Part shown: positions 36,801-42,033 of the stretch, one piece after another
Layout: each line of letters begins with the position of its first letter
Position numbering within the stretch: position 1 is the first letter of the stretch
Source: Agrypnia vestita
Taxonomy: Eukaryota; Arthropoda; Insecta; Trichoptera; Phryganeidae
Length of the DNA stretch: 64,000 nt
NCBI GenBank assembly: GCA_016648135.1
Contig: JADDOH010010949.1
Coordinates: forward strand, 1 to 64,000
Direction of reading: 5' to 3'
Translations under genes and position numbers: made by a program
Notes under the pieces: model-generated
Seen by the model: only the letters and a program-made list of their open reading frames with translations
What the model was told of the DNA's origin: nothing
Database searches by the model: none

Positions 36801-39777
36801 GAGCGCGAAGGCAATCGGATGCGAGTAAAGATAGTTATTTGGATTTATCAAATAATTCTGACATATATTCTGACATAAAATATAATTACACTAATTCTCC
36901 ATTAGATTTCTTAGTACTGAAACAAATTTTTTCTTCCGTAATCATAATAAACAGTAAAATTTTAATGAAACATTGGAATTTTAAGTAAACTATATTTTAA
37001 AAATAAAGTTCATAATATTCCACAACATTATTTATTAATTTATTAGATTTCTTTTTTATTGATTTATTAACTTGAAATTTATAGAGAATAATTTTTTTAA
37101 ATTTTATTTTGTATTCATAAATAATTTCTATATCAAAGAATTATCCGAAATATTGCCTTCAATATTTCCCTCGACGGTGGTAAAATGCAGCCCTGGGTGC
37201 CTTATGTTATAGCCTACCCAATTCACTCGTTGTTGGGCAATTCTGTTCAGGAGCCATCTCTTTTCACCCACCCTGCTCAACACCTCGTCATTTTGGATAC
37301 ATTCTGACCAATGGATCCTCGCCATGAGCCTATAGCATTTCGAAGGCCTTTAACCTCCCGGACATGCTCCGGCCGATGATCCATGTTTCGCTGCTATACA
37401 ACAGCACACTCCGGACAATTTCCGGTGTGTGCTGTTGTATAGCAGCAATTCCGAAGTTTTAACCAAATTCTTCCTAACCTTTATATCAGTATTAGGAGAT
37501 GTACCTGTATTAATACGTAATGTACGGGGTGTTTCATTTTGTAGTTGGGAATTTGAATAAGATGCCATTTTTTAAATGTCTAACTTAAACTCATTTTATG
37601 AAAGATTTATTTTCTACAGACTAGGCAAATACATCATGGAGCGTTTCAAAAGATAAATTTTTTTATTAATTAAAATGAATTAAAAATTTCAAAGGAAGAA
37701 CCAATATTAAATTAGCGAACCTTTAGTGAATATTTGTGTTCTGTTGTAAAACGATTCACAATCTTCCTCTTATAATCATGTAAGTCATGATCCGATTGCC
37801 AAGAATCACCCAAACTCGCAACCAAATCAGTCAATTATCTTGAGCAAAGACACCATTGCATTGGCACACTTTGAACAACTCTATTTATTGCGCTTCTTCT
37901 ACACTTGTCAACTTGGTGGATTTGTATAGTAGTGTAAGCATTCCAAATTTTTAGAATAAACCAAAGAATAAAGCCAACAAAAAGCATTGTTCAATGAATT
38001 GATGAAATGTCTAATTTTTATACATACATCAAAGCATATTAATGACTCTTTTTTATTTATTTTATAATATTTATTAAAGCTTCATTATAATAATTTTTTA
38101 TTAACAAGAAGAGTGAAATTGAATTAATTAACAATTAAAAATAAAGATTGTGTAAATCAAACCAACAAATCATTTTTGCTAAAATTCAAGTCAAATCAAC
38201 ACAATGATTTTTCTGCAGCATGGTGCATTGTACTTCTATTGTAATGTAATGTGATATTTTCTGTTCAGGTTTGTAGCAAAGATGGGAATTCGTTCAAGAG
38301 TAGCAGTCCTGGCCATCTCACAGCTGATCTCCACTCTCCCCGCTTTCGGTTCCGTCGCCTTCGGTCCTCTTTGGGCCATGATCACCCTCGCTATTTCATA
38401 CTTCTTTGGTAAGACCTACACAGCGTGATTTTTATACTTATTCTCTTTACGAAGAGTTTAGATGGAAAAATCCTTACCTAAAGATTTCCTTTATTCCCAG
38501 TGAACTATACATATAACATACATACGTGTGCGTTTTAAGTTCACATGTGACGATGGCAGAATAAATACTAATTCTGTATTTTAAGCTTATAGAAAAAAGA
38601 TTATTTCATATGTACTTATTAATTTCTTCTCCCACAGCGTCCCGATGTAAAATTATGGCAAAATTGTCATTGTCAATTTGGACCATAGAAAAGAGATAAG
38701 TATATTGTTGGACTCTGTTTATACGTGACGTATGATGGATAACTGTCATGTACTTCTTTCTCCTTCTGACCACACCACCGACGTATACCTATGTCTCTTT
38801 TATATTTTTTTTATTATCTTTTACTAAATATTGGGATAAAGATCTAACATCCCAATATTGCTATTTTCATAATAGCACAGAATATGTATGTATTCTGAAA
38901 TTACATTTATATATGCATTACAACATAAAATTATTTTTGTTACAGCCGAGATGTGGTTCGGTATTGTGTTTGCAATCTTAGTTGAGATCGTTCCACTCGG
39001 AGTCCGCTCCACCACCGTCGGAATATTCCTGTTTGTCATGAACAACATCGGTGGAAACCTTCCCATCGTCGTAGAACCAGTATCTAAAGCTATTGGATAC
39101 AGAGAAGCCATCATGATCTTCTACGCCGGCTTTTACGGCATTAGTAAGTGTACAGTATTATTTGATTTTAACGGAAATATTGATATCAACAAAAGTAGAC
39201 TGAACGCAGTGGAAATGTGGTCGCTCAGGTGCATCTTTGAAATTAAATATTTATATTCTATGTATTCTAGTATATTCTAGTGGATAAGTTAAATTTAATT
39301 CAGAAGAATATCATATATACATTAAAAAGAATATTCCACTTTAGAAATACAGAGAAATCATTACCAGCTGACAAATCTATGTACTTATATCATGTTGTGT
39401 CTCTAGTATAGTCCTTTTAAATATTTGAAAGACTACTCATTTAGAACATACATATACAACTTTCAAATTTTGATAACATATGTATGTTCTTAAAAGTAAT
39501 CACTTAAGCCAGCTCGTACAGGTCATAAGCCCTGTGGCCACCCTTTGCTTAAGTTTGTCTCTTTGAGCCATCTAAAATTAATCGTAATTAATGAAATAAT
39601 ATAATTCTATGTGCAATTGTTACAGGTTCCATAATGTTCCTATGCACAATGTTCTTGATGGACGGACCCAAACCGACCGTGGACGCGGTCAACAAGGTGG
39701 AAGGAGGCCATGACAACACGGCATTCACCCCAGAGGAGCCCAAAGCTATCCGATTATCAGAAACTAGTCGCCTGTAA
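15697..39777 (+). CDS. Spinster-like MFS transporter, ten coding exons
   Basis: Joining 15697-15814, 25468-25591, 26918-27061, 29322-29441, 32032-32194, 33080-33326, 35223-35361, 38269-38408, 38946-39143 and 39626-39777 gives 1545 nt, a 514-residue protein plus TAA. Every intron is GT-AG and the phases match. It is a 12-helix MFS protein: first membrane segment about 17-38; a lumenal or extracellular loop about 40-100 with Cys57, 73, 82, 93 and sequons at Asn60, 77, 88; motif A (G124-D128-K129-Y-N-R132-x-K134); GEAGCNPLATGILSDIFP at 169-186; a second motif-A-like SDK at 350-352; a hydrophilic C-tail from about 477. These motifs match the insect spinster-like branch. Spinster relatives move lysosphingolipids or lysophospholipids; the substrate here is unknown. 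The start is supported by an in-frame TAA upstream in the same exon. Confidence 0.93.
16088..16712. mobile_element. Harbinger-type MITE nested in a Harbinger element
   Basis: 625 bp with ends GGCCCGGTTGCGCCA and, on the other strand, GGCTCGGTTGCGCCA, flanked by TTA on both sides (16085-16087, 16713-16715). Non-coding, with internal repeats of 'gagtaa.ttttttact' type near both ends. It is younger than the host element. Confidence 0.85.
16876..17173 (-). pseudogene. Harbinger transposase N-terminal fragment
   Basis: From the ATG at 17173 the minus strand reads MSSYYCIQVRRIKNKLDDKE and later FIYRFRLSKRSAQELI, then hits a stop. The similarity continues in another frame with YELLEDIGNNVKRRIRRN and LLVASRFYALGSILLAAQ, ending at 16876. 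The RxRLSK and LLVAxRFYAxGS blocks are those of HARBI1-like nucleases. The DDE residues are absent. A frameshift around 17040-17050 and C-terminal loss make it inactive. Confidence 0.75.
17815..18031. mobile_element. MITE family T, copy 2
   Basis: 217 bp, inverted ends AGGCGCGTG...TTGAAGCATGAC and the complement CAGGGGCGTGCAGTGAGAAC. Same length class and ends as 4847-5072. In intron 1. Confidence 0.8.
18970..19215 (+). repeat. Dispersed repeat family U, copy 2
   Basis: Near-identical to 413-645 over about 240 bp. It differs mainly by an additional segment with 'gcgcgcgctcattgg' near its centre. In intron 1, same strand as the gene. Class unknown. Confidence 0.7.
19370..19500 (+). repeat. 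Dispersed repeat family S, copy 1
   Basis: Shares 'ctagtagcaaaaa', 'tttgaatagaa', 'aactttgagtgaaacgtc' and 'ataagcgacatcaaa' type phrases with 50470-50580. Short and degenerate. Confidence 0.5.
19615..20065. repeat. MITE family W, diverged copy
   Basis: Contains the W phrases 'ttttcaatatttct', 'ataagttactgtagtgtta' and 'aaataagtcagaaatat' in inverted halves. The ends are degraded. In intron 1. Confidence 0.5.
20399..21071 (+). mobile_element. Short hAT element with 8-bp target duplication
   Basis: 673 bp flanked by CTTACTAT (20391-20398) and CTTACAAT (21072-21079), an 8-bp duplication with one change, as hAT elements make. Ends: CAGAGATGTG left; the complement of the right end reads AGAGGTCTGC. 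Subterminal A/T-rich 'aaatacaaaat' repeats are present on both sides, and the middle encodes a decayed hAT C-terminal domain. In intron 1. Confidence 0.8.
20640..20895 (+). pseudogene. hAT transposase C-terminal (dimerisation) domain remnant
   Basis: Reads LETPKYLKDDDNRLNSLND, then FHFLKYNNY, a stop, PSSALVERLFLFGRMTMRKM, and after a frameshift DELFEQILVLKSANLNDMK before a stop near 20892. The SSAxVERLFxFxxM and LFEQLLxLK blocks are the hallmark of the hAT dimerisation region. A stop and a frameshift show it is dead. The rest of the transposase is missing. Confidence 0.8.
21080..21631. other. Gene-free intronic stretch
   Basis: The 90-codon frame at 21078-21350 has no recognised motif and begins right at the hAT target duplication; no function is suggested. 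The rest is AT-rich without clear repeats. Confidence 0.45.
21632..22185. mobile_element. MITE family T, expanded copy 3
   Basis: Left GCGTGCAGTGAGAA and right complement CAGGGGCGTGCAGTGGGAAC as in the 220-bp copies, but 554 bp long. About 330 bp of unrelated AT-rich sequence lies inside. Confidence 0.65.
22770..23025 (-). pseudogene. LINE C-terminal fragment
   Basis: Minus strand reads KLEYLGRIVRGPKYSLNQLI, then GKRSVGRRRM, a stop, WLRNLRDWYKCNSTE and VVIARIIADLR, followed by a GAA microsatellite (CTT run at 22772-22785). This is the extreme C-terminus and 3' tail of an RTE-like LINE, with stops. Not functional. Confidence 0.8.
23103..23645 (-). pseudogene. LINE reverse transcriptase C-terminal fragment
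   Basis: The frame 23594-23334 contains ILPHIDYCSSILFIRN and QMGQNKAMRIILKCNRRT, which match the HxDYCSxxxxxxP and LQxxQNKAxRxIL region downstream of the LINE reverse transcriptase. The tail lies at 23103-23125 on the T-rich side. 5'-truncated. Confidence 0.8.
23660..24072 (-). pseudogene. LINE C-terminal tail
   Basis: Minus strand from about 24065 reads LPRMLNQYNEVTSCNPNIDI then FHMTQPQFKREIISLL and a stop. A Leu-Pro followed by Phe-Lys ending is usual for the last residues of jockey-like LINE proteins. The poly-T at 23640-23651 is its tail. It may be the missing tail of a relative of the neighbouring fragment. Confidence 0.65.
24111..25467. other. End of intron 1, no gene recognised
   Basis: A GC-richer patch at 24215-24440 is open on both strands (77 and 68 codons) without recognisable motifs. 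Another inverted-looking AT-rich segment at 24940-25150 gives frames on both strands because it is partly self-complementary. The last 300 bases before exon 2 show no feature beyond the acceptor. Confidence 0.45.
25468..25591 (+). CDS. Transporter exon 2 (residues 40-81)
   Basis: Acceptor attccag, donor gtaagt. Encodes most of the first loop: TSKVTAIDLHYGDISCQFNV..., with Cys57 and Cys73 and sequons N60-V-T and N77-T-S. Intron 1 before it is 9.65 kb and packed with transposons; intron 2 after it carries the tandem duplication. Confidence 0.9.
25642..26594 (+). repeat. Tandem duplication inside intron 2
   Basis: Block A (25642-26012) and block B (26262-26594, continued at 26886-26917) are similar throughout: 'aacaacactttttccag', 'gacagccaatttgacagctg', 'ctaataaagcca', 'cacactgatcgaag' and 'ttgaaataatataatg'. 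Block A is followed by a 230-bp insert and then a copy of the first bases of exon 3; block B is followed by the true exon 3. Block B was later split by a family Z element. Confidence 0.85.
26247..26262 (+). pseudogene. Relic of exon 3 start with splice acceptor
   Basis: 'ctataacag' then ATGCGAGAGCTATGAA. Exon 3 starts ATGCGAGAGCTACGAA after 'tttaacag'. One base differs. It is the breakpoint trace of the intron 2 tandem duplication and carries a usable-looking acceptor. The homology ends after 16 bases. Confidence 0.8.
26595..26885 (+). repeat. Family Z, copy 3
   Basis: Matches 15063-15400 end to end, from 'tattagagacactaacagg' to 'atggatgttgtgtatgagtg'. Inserted into block B of the intron 2 duplication, so it is younger than that duplication. 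Confidence 0.8.
26918..27061 (+). CDS. Transporter exon 3 (residues 81-129)
   Basis: Acceptor tttaacag, donor gtttgt (weaker than usual). Encodes CESYEVNGTRFCEWNYNG, completing the four-Cys loop, then the second membrane segment ending GVILGVVADK, the start of motif A. A 16-nt near-copy of this exon's start lies upstream at 26247. Confidence 0.9.
27185..27375 (-). mobile_element. Penelope-type terminal fold-back fragment
   Basis: Begins 'ggatattttatacgaaccgt' and ends with its complement, so the block is palindromic at its ends. Inside, the minus strand has a hammerhead-like core at 27239-27269 with the stem GTTGAATAAGAATTCAAC followed by GAAACG. The same sequence occurs at 58075-58230. No protein. 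It lies in intron 3. Confidence 0.65.
27440..27545 (-). mobile_element. Penelope-type terminus with ribozyme-like core
   Basis: Minus strand 27523-27497 reads CTGAAGA, A, then the perfect hairpin GGAACGATGGTTCC, then GAAAC. This arrangement recurs in four other places in the window and resembles the hammerhead ribozyme cores reported in Penelope-like elements. It is followed by unrelated AT-rich DNA. Confidence 0.6.
27876..28013 (+). pseudogene. MADF DNA-binding protein of Harbinger, N-terminus
   Basis: 45 residues from ATG: acidic start, then EMLISEVERRPPLYDITSKE and YSDRNIKHF before a stop. This is the first half of a MADF (Myb/SANT-like) domain: LIxxVxxRPxLYD and YxDRxxK. Harbinger transposons encode such a protein as the DNA-binding partner of their nuclease. 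It stops before the Trp-rich second half, because of the element's internal deletion. Confidence 0.75.
28115..28249 (-). pseudogene. Harbinger nuclease N-terminus
   Basis: 44 residues on the minus strand: MKMDLVEIACISTLILQKRF, then WVHPLIRDHLNNGQFFKIF and a stop. RFWVHPLIRxxxxxGxFxxLxxDL is the conserved start of PIF/Harbinger nucleases. The DDE catalytic region is missing. It converges on the MADF fragment across the deletion point. Confidence 0.8.
28440..28790 (+). pseudogene. LINE C-terminal fragment
   Basis: Contains SRLNAVELRSLG near 28525-28560 and FGHVERMSEKRMINKIYETS near 28670-28730, the two blocks that flank the end of RTE-like reverse transcriptases, in different frames with stops. 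Intron 3. Confidence 0.7.
29121..29196 (+). tRNA. tRNA-like sequence (probable pseudogene or SINE head)
   Basis: 76 nt with a 7-bp acceptor (GGCTTCT with AGTAGCC, one mismatch), an A-box-like CAGCTTAATTGGATAAAAC and a B-box-like AGTTCGAATCC. The T stem and the anticodon stem do not pair well, so it is not a working tRNA. By length and boxes it derives from a tRNA. Intron 3, 125 bp before exon 4. Confidence 0.45.
29322..29441 (+). CDS. Transporter exon 4 (residues 129-169)
   Basis: Acceptor aattttcag, donor gtaaac. Encodes YNRVKVLAVCTLVFSIAIIL, finishing motif A and forming membrane segment 3, then YWHLVLLRMIMAAG leading into segment 4. Codon 169 (Gly) is split over the junction. Confidence 0.9.
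29466..29955 (-). mobile_element. Family Y, copy 2
   Basis: Reverse complement of 6868-7349 with clear similarity over its whole length; starts ACTAGCTGTGCCCGCGCGAC. Begins 25 bp after exon 4. Non-coding despite open frames. Confidence 0.75.
29956..31584. other. Intron 4, mostly featureless
   Basis: Apart from the fold-back repeat at 30633-30787, I see no gene, RNA or named repeat. Short GC-richer text at 30880-31030 has no convincing frame. Confidence 0.5.
30633..30787. repeat. Fold-back repeat, arms about 72 nt
   Basis: Left arm starts CATTTAAGAAAG and includes GCACATTGTTTC, TTGTGTTGGT; the right arm is the imperfect complement ending CTTTCTTAAATG. The loop is only about 10 nt (around 30705-30715). 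An RNA from this intron could form a long imperfect hairpin. Confidence 0.75.
31585..31850 (-). pseudogene. LINE 3' end fragment
   Basis: The minus strand matches, at DNA level, the fragment at 54735-54965 ('acggcgccagaaag', 'ggaagacgtggc', 'ggtcctattaggagcctcaa', 'gatgaggcgagatta'-type phrases). It is the C-terminus and tail of one LINE family in which no intact frame remains. Confidence 0.6.
32032..32194 (+). CDS. Transporter exon 5 (residues 169-223)
   Basis: Acceptor ttctacag, donor gtaagt. Encodes EAGCNPLATGILSDIFPAEK then SIFNWGIYGGYGIAFPVGRY, the most diagnostic block of this transporter branch. The exon ends exactly on a codon boundary. A tRNA-Lys primer-binding sequence follows 68 bp after its donor. 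Confidence 0.92.
32263..32280 (+). other. tRNA-Lys primer-binding-site-like sequence
   Basis: TGGCGCCCAACGTGGGGC is exactly complementary to the last 18 nt, including CCA, of metazoan tRNA-Lys (CTT type), the primer used by several retroviruses and LTR retrotransposons. It lies only 68 bp after the exon 5 donor, too close for a complete 5' LTR. Either a truncated LTR element leader or a reverse-transcribed tRNA 3' end. Confidence 0.6.
32281..33079. other. Intron 5 remainder
   Basis: AT-rich. The 82-codon frame at 32671-32919 has no recognisable motif. No gag-like frame follows the primer-binding sequence. Confidence 0.5.
33080..33326 (+). CDS. Transporter exon 6 (residues 224-305)
   Basis: Acceptor cgatttag, donor gtaagt. 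Starts GWRVSYYGAGIVGLILAALT (segment 6), then REPPR and the Ala/Glu/Pro-rich central cytoplasmic loop, and enters segment 7 with RIILLCLAASIRHC. It is the most GC-rich exon, about 70 percent in its middle, which produces long spurious frames on both strands. Confidence 0.92.
33327..34194. other. Intron 6, first part
   Basis: Contains two GC-richer stretches open in several frames on the minus strand (33615-34310) without a recognised domain. The part from about 33830 may be the 5' untranslated region of the LINE at 34195, but the boundary cannot be fixed. Confidence 0.4.
34195..34695 (+). pseudogene. LINE with ORF start joined to ORF end (internal deletion)
   Basis: Begins MPKEMLKIGTRNVTSLTG, the usual start of a LINE apurinic-type endonuclease (the KIGTWNVxSLTG strand, here with W changed to R). 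About 20 codons later the sequence jumps to RVRARIQAAEMSFLIGVAGV, then MRWLGHVQRMPEERIPRRIL and EGRRPVCHPRLSW, which belong to the C-terminus after the reverse transcriptase. Roughly all of the endonuclease and polymerase are missing. The tail is a GAAGATGAT microsatellite at 34686-34704. In intron 6. Confidence 0.75.
34860..35045. repeat. MITE family V, partial copy
   Basis: 'tctctgtgagacatctacaa', 'atcttgattaatga' and 'ggataaaacccaataattgt' reproduce the right terminus of the V element at 11433-11806. In intron 6. Confidence 0.65.
35223..35361 (+). CDS. Transporter exon 7 (residues 306-352)
   Basis: Acceptor tttatccag, donor gtatgt. Encodes GGMCFAYNADLYYRDYYPDV and segment 8, ending GGIVSDK, the second-half equivalent of motif A. 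Confidence 0.9.
35362..37139. other. Intron 7, first part
   Basis: AT-rich without a convincing frame. A short phrase around 'cgtcatagtataaaagct' occurs near 36535 and again at 36672. No recognised repeat family or gene. Confidence 0.5.
37140..37480 (-). pseudogene. LINE C-terminal fragment
   Basis: Frame 37325-37128 reads RIHWSECIQNDEVLSRVGE, then LNRIAQQRVNWVGYNIRHPG and FTTVEGNIEGNIS, the standard C-terminal block of a LINE family (WxxxxxNxEVLxRVxExRxLLxxIxxRxxNWxGHxxRH, then IEGKIEGxR). The upstream part (37330-37480) is scrambled by an inverted duplication. In intron 7. Confidence 0.8.
37390..37446. repeat. Near-perfect hairpin
   Basis: GCTGCTATACAACAGCACAC (37390-37409) pairs with its exact complement at 37427-37446. 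After one T-T mismatch, CCGG pairs with CCGG, leaving a 7-nt loop (acaattt). 24 of 25 positions pair. It lies in the LINE fragment and duplicates one strand of the LINE coding text in inverted form. Confidence 0.9.
37570..38268. other. Intron 7, last part
   Basis: No frame above 60 codons and no recognised repeat. AT-rich. Confidence 0.5.
38269..38408 (+). CDS. Transporter exon 8 (residues 352-398)
   Basis: Acceptor ctgttcag, donor gtaaga. Encodes FVAKMGIRSRVAVLAISQLI and a Pro/Phe-containing segment, ending AISYFFG across the junction. Covers segments 9-10. Confidence 0.9.
38946..39143 (+). CDS. Transporter exon 9 (residues 399-464)
   Basis: Acceptor tgttacag, donor gtaagt. Encodes AEMWFGIVFAILVEIVPLGV, then STTVGIFLFVMNNIGGNLPI, covering segments 10-12. 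The GVRSTTVG turn is typical of spinster-type transporters. Confidence 0.92.
39175..39245 (+). pseudogene. LINE micro-fragment in intron 9
   Basis: About 30 bases after the exon 9 donor the text reads INKSRLNAVEMWSLR, a LINE C-terminal block also seen at 28525-28560. Only about 20 codons remain. It makes exon 9 look open past its splice site. Confidence 0.6.
39400..39600. repeat. MITE family V, partial copy
   Basis: 'tatacaactttcaaattttg', 'aagtaatcacttaagccagc', 'aggtcataagccctgtgg' and 'tctctttgagccatct' match V copies at 130-365. Ends 25 bp before the exon 10 acceptor. Confidence 0.6.
39626..39777 (+). CDS. Transporter exon 10 (residues 465-514, stop)
   Basis: Acceptor tgttacag. Encodes the end of the last membrane segment (SIMFLCTMFLMDGPKP) and a charged C-terminal tail ending SETSRL, then TAA at 39775-39777. 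No sorting motif of the dileucine or tyrosine type is evident in the tail. Confidence 0.9.
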
Positions 39778-39899
39778 CTTGGATTAAGTCATAGAAACAA
39801 ACATTTGTAATAATTGATTACATTTTGATATGCACGAAATACGTTCCAAACCTCAAGAGGCTGAATAGTTACGGTCGAGTGAATGGTTTGATATTGTGT

Positions 39900-39905
39900 A
39901 TTAAA
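39900..39905 (+). terminator. Candidate poly(A) signal of the transporter gene
   Basis: ATTAAA lies 123 nt after the stop and is followed within 30 nt by T/G-rich text (tgaagtgccttgctctctgg). A canonical AATAAA occurs only at 40794-40799, 1 kb away and beyond an unrelated open frame. Choice between them needs transcript ends. Confidence 0.4.
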
Positions 39906-40258
39906 CTGTACGCTTGTGTGAAGTGCCTTGCTCTCTGGTTTATCTAAAATAAGAACTTTTAATAGCTAGGTATTAAATAAGAAGTGGATCTTAGCTGGCT
40001 GAAGTGATAGCACTATAAACTGATTACAAAAAATGTATAGATATTTAAGAGATATTTTGCAAACAGATTTACGGTAAAACCATTTCAGCTCGTCTCAAAC
40101 TATTGTATTCTACTAGGACTTTGTCCGAAATGTGTATTATTAAGTTGTTAAGAAAATAATAGCTGATTTTATTACGTACATGTATCATTTTGAACATAAG
40201 TTCACTCATTTATTTGTTTTTGTTTGACAGTTAGGAGTCAACCATGTTTCTTTATTGA

Positions 40259-40738
40259 GTCAGACATTTAAATGCATTTTTTAATTTAAAAGAAAAGAAA
40301 GGGGATTGGAAAAAGGATTTAATTTTTTCGATTGAATTTAAACATGGTTATTATGCATCTCAAACAGTTTATGCATTACCAAATGAACAGTGTGGTGTTA
40401 TTTCAAAATGTTTAGGAAGGGAAAAGCAAGTCTTAACCACAAAGAAAGTTGAATCTATTGTTGAACATAACGAATTGAAAGCTTTAATAGAAGAAAAAAT
40501 AAACAGTACTTATTATCAGGCAAGGGCTTGTGGTTCACAAACCTTCACCTTTTTTGACACTTTTATAACTATTTGCAGAAAAAATATCAATAAAAGGCAA
40601 GCAATAGACAATATCTTTAAAGAATTCTTAGATTTTATCTGTCCGAGTTTTATTCAACAACTATACGATCAAATAGTTCTTACTTTACAGAATTTGATTA
40701 TTAAAATTGACCATTATTTTCGCAGCAACCAAATATAG
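40259..40738 (+). CDS. Unrecognised 159-codon open frame without ATG start
   Basis: Open from just after TGA at 40256-40258 to TAG at 40736-40738. The region from about 40289 reads like protein: KEKKGDWKKDLIFSIEFKHG, then YYASQTVYALPNEQCGVISK and, near the end, FKEFLDFICPSFIQQLYDQI. Balanced amino-acid composition, three Cys in the first 120 residues and no low complexity suggest a real exon or a transposon or viral gene piece. The first in-frame ATG is at 40475. A possible splice acceptor (aatttaaaag) ends at about 40292. It starts 480 nt after the transporter stop, same strand. I recognise no family. Confidence 0.4.
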   Translation, partial: VRHLNAFFNLKEKKGDWKKDLIFSIEFKHGYYASQTVYALPNEQCGVISKCLGREKQVLTTKKVESIVEHNELKALIEEKINSTYYQARACGSQTFTFFDTFITICRKNINKRQAIDNIFKEFLDFICPSFIQQLYDQIVLTLQNLIIKIDHYFRSNQI

Positions 40739-41180
40739 TTCCAAAATTTATCAGTTTGGAACTATAAAATAGCAAAAAAATTATGTTTACTAAAATAAAG
40801 GAAATACGTGTTGTGAAGTTAATTAAGCATGTTTTGAACATACTGTTTAATATATTATGTACATATATAATTACTGTAATGTATTATCATAGAATAATAT
40901 AAAATTAAAATATATATATTTTTGGAAAGTTTTTAAATAGAAATGTTTTAAAATATTCGTACAATATTCTAGACCATTTATTTAATTTAAATAAAATTAG
41001 AACAGTCTTTGAAACACTCAATAATAAATTGATTTGGTAATAATTTGATTATATAAATAAATAAGATATATGTCTTCAAATAAAAACTGTACTTAAAAAT
41101 GTCCAACACAAAATTCTTTCAATAAAAAAATATTTATTTATTTTTTGTTTTCCTGTTCTTCCAAACAAAAAAAAAAAAGA

Positions 41181-41471
41181 ATGAACTATGTACAGAGACT
41201 AACAACTAAGTTTATAGAATACTTTTCGGACACGTTACGTGTCGACATACGCCATTACAATGAGTTTACTGAAAAAGCTGAATATTCCATGAGGACAGAG
41301 CTACAATACAAAAAAGTCGAAAGACTTGTTGTGAAAACAACAAGATATGTTGTGAAAGACTTTTTCACCAATCAGATCCCCAAATCACTTTTTCATATCT
41401 ATACCCTAAATTCAAAAAAGACGCAAAGGTTCATCGTTGAGAGTCGTAAGCAGAGGAAGAATGGATTATGA
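41181..41471 (+). CDS. Unrecognised 96-residue open frame
   Basis: From ATG after an A-run: MNYVQRLTTKFIEYFSDTLR, then a Lys/Arg-rich body (KKVERLVVKTTRYVVKDFF) and a basic tail. No family recognised. It may belong to the same unit as 40259-40738 or be chance; the poly-A run just before it hints at an insertion boundary. Confidence 0.25.
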   Translation: MNYVQRLTTKFIEYFSDTLRVDIRHYNEFTEKAEYSMRTELQYKKVERLVVKTTRYVVKDFFTNQIPKSLFHIYTLNSKKTQRFIVESRKQRKNGL

Positions 41472-41562
41472 CATATGCTCTGAACAGCCTCATGAAAAAT
41501 GACTTTTAATACTGCTTCCTGCAATGGAAAAATGTTACATCAAATGCATTTAGACTAAGGGC

Positions 41563-41830
41563 CGGTTCTTTCAAGTTGGATTAAAGTAAGCGTTCGTATA
41601 AAGCATACAAAAATTGAATAAATTTTTTTTTACAAGGTTTTTATAATTTTTCATAATCAATATAAGTTACTGTAATGATAGTTCAACTTATTGCAAAAAA
41701 TAAGGCAGAAATATTGAAAAAAAATGGAAACTTTGATATTGCATATCTCCATAACTCTTAATATTGGGTCATGTTTGCTTGAACATTTTAGACCAGTAGT
41801 CGATTCTTAACAAAGTACTTTCACGGTTTG
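41563..41830. repeat. Half of MITE family R followed by a W fragment
   Basis: 41563-41625 begins AGGGCCGGTTCTTTCAAGTT, one arm of the fold-back element at 6593-6740; the other arm is missing. 41640-41830 has W phrases ('ataagttactgtaatgatag', 'gaaactttgatattgcatat'). Confidence 0.65.
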
Positions 41831-41879
41831 CGTTAATTACGTGACATGTTGTATATGACATTCTTTTGAATTATTACAT

Positions 41880-42033
41880 ATCTACTAGAATACGCCTGAA
41901 TATCAATATTTTTCATTTTTAACTCCTATCATGCACCAGCATAATATATTTTTAAAATATTTTTATATGAAAGTATGTTCTAAGAACACAGTTACTGGAT
42001 TTGGTCCCCAGATGGATGATTAATTAATTAAGT
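41880..42033. repeat. MITE family V fragment cut by an LTR
   Basis: Contains 'actagaatacgcctgaa', 'gaacacagttactggattt' and 'gattaattaatta', which parallel 11330-11465, then stops exactly where the LTR begins at 42034. The continuation of V is not found after the second LTR. Confidence 0.6.

Noticed and set aside
40794..40799. AATAAA as the transporter poly(A) signal
   Set aside because: It is 1 kb past the stop and beyond an unrelated open frame; the ATTAAA at 39900 is nearer, though neither is proven.
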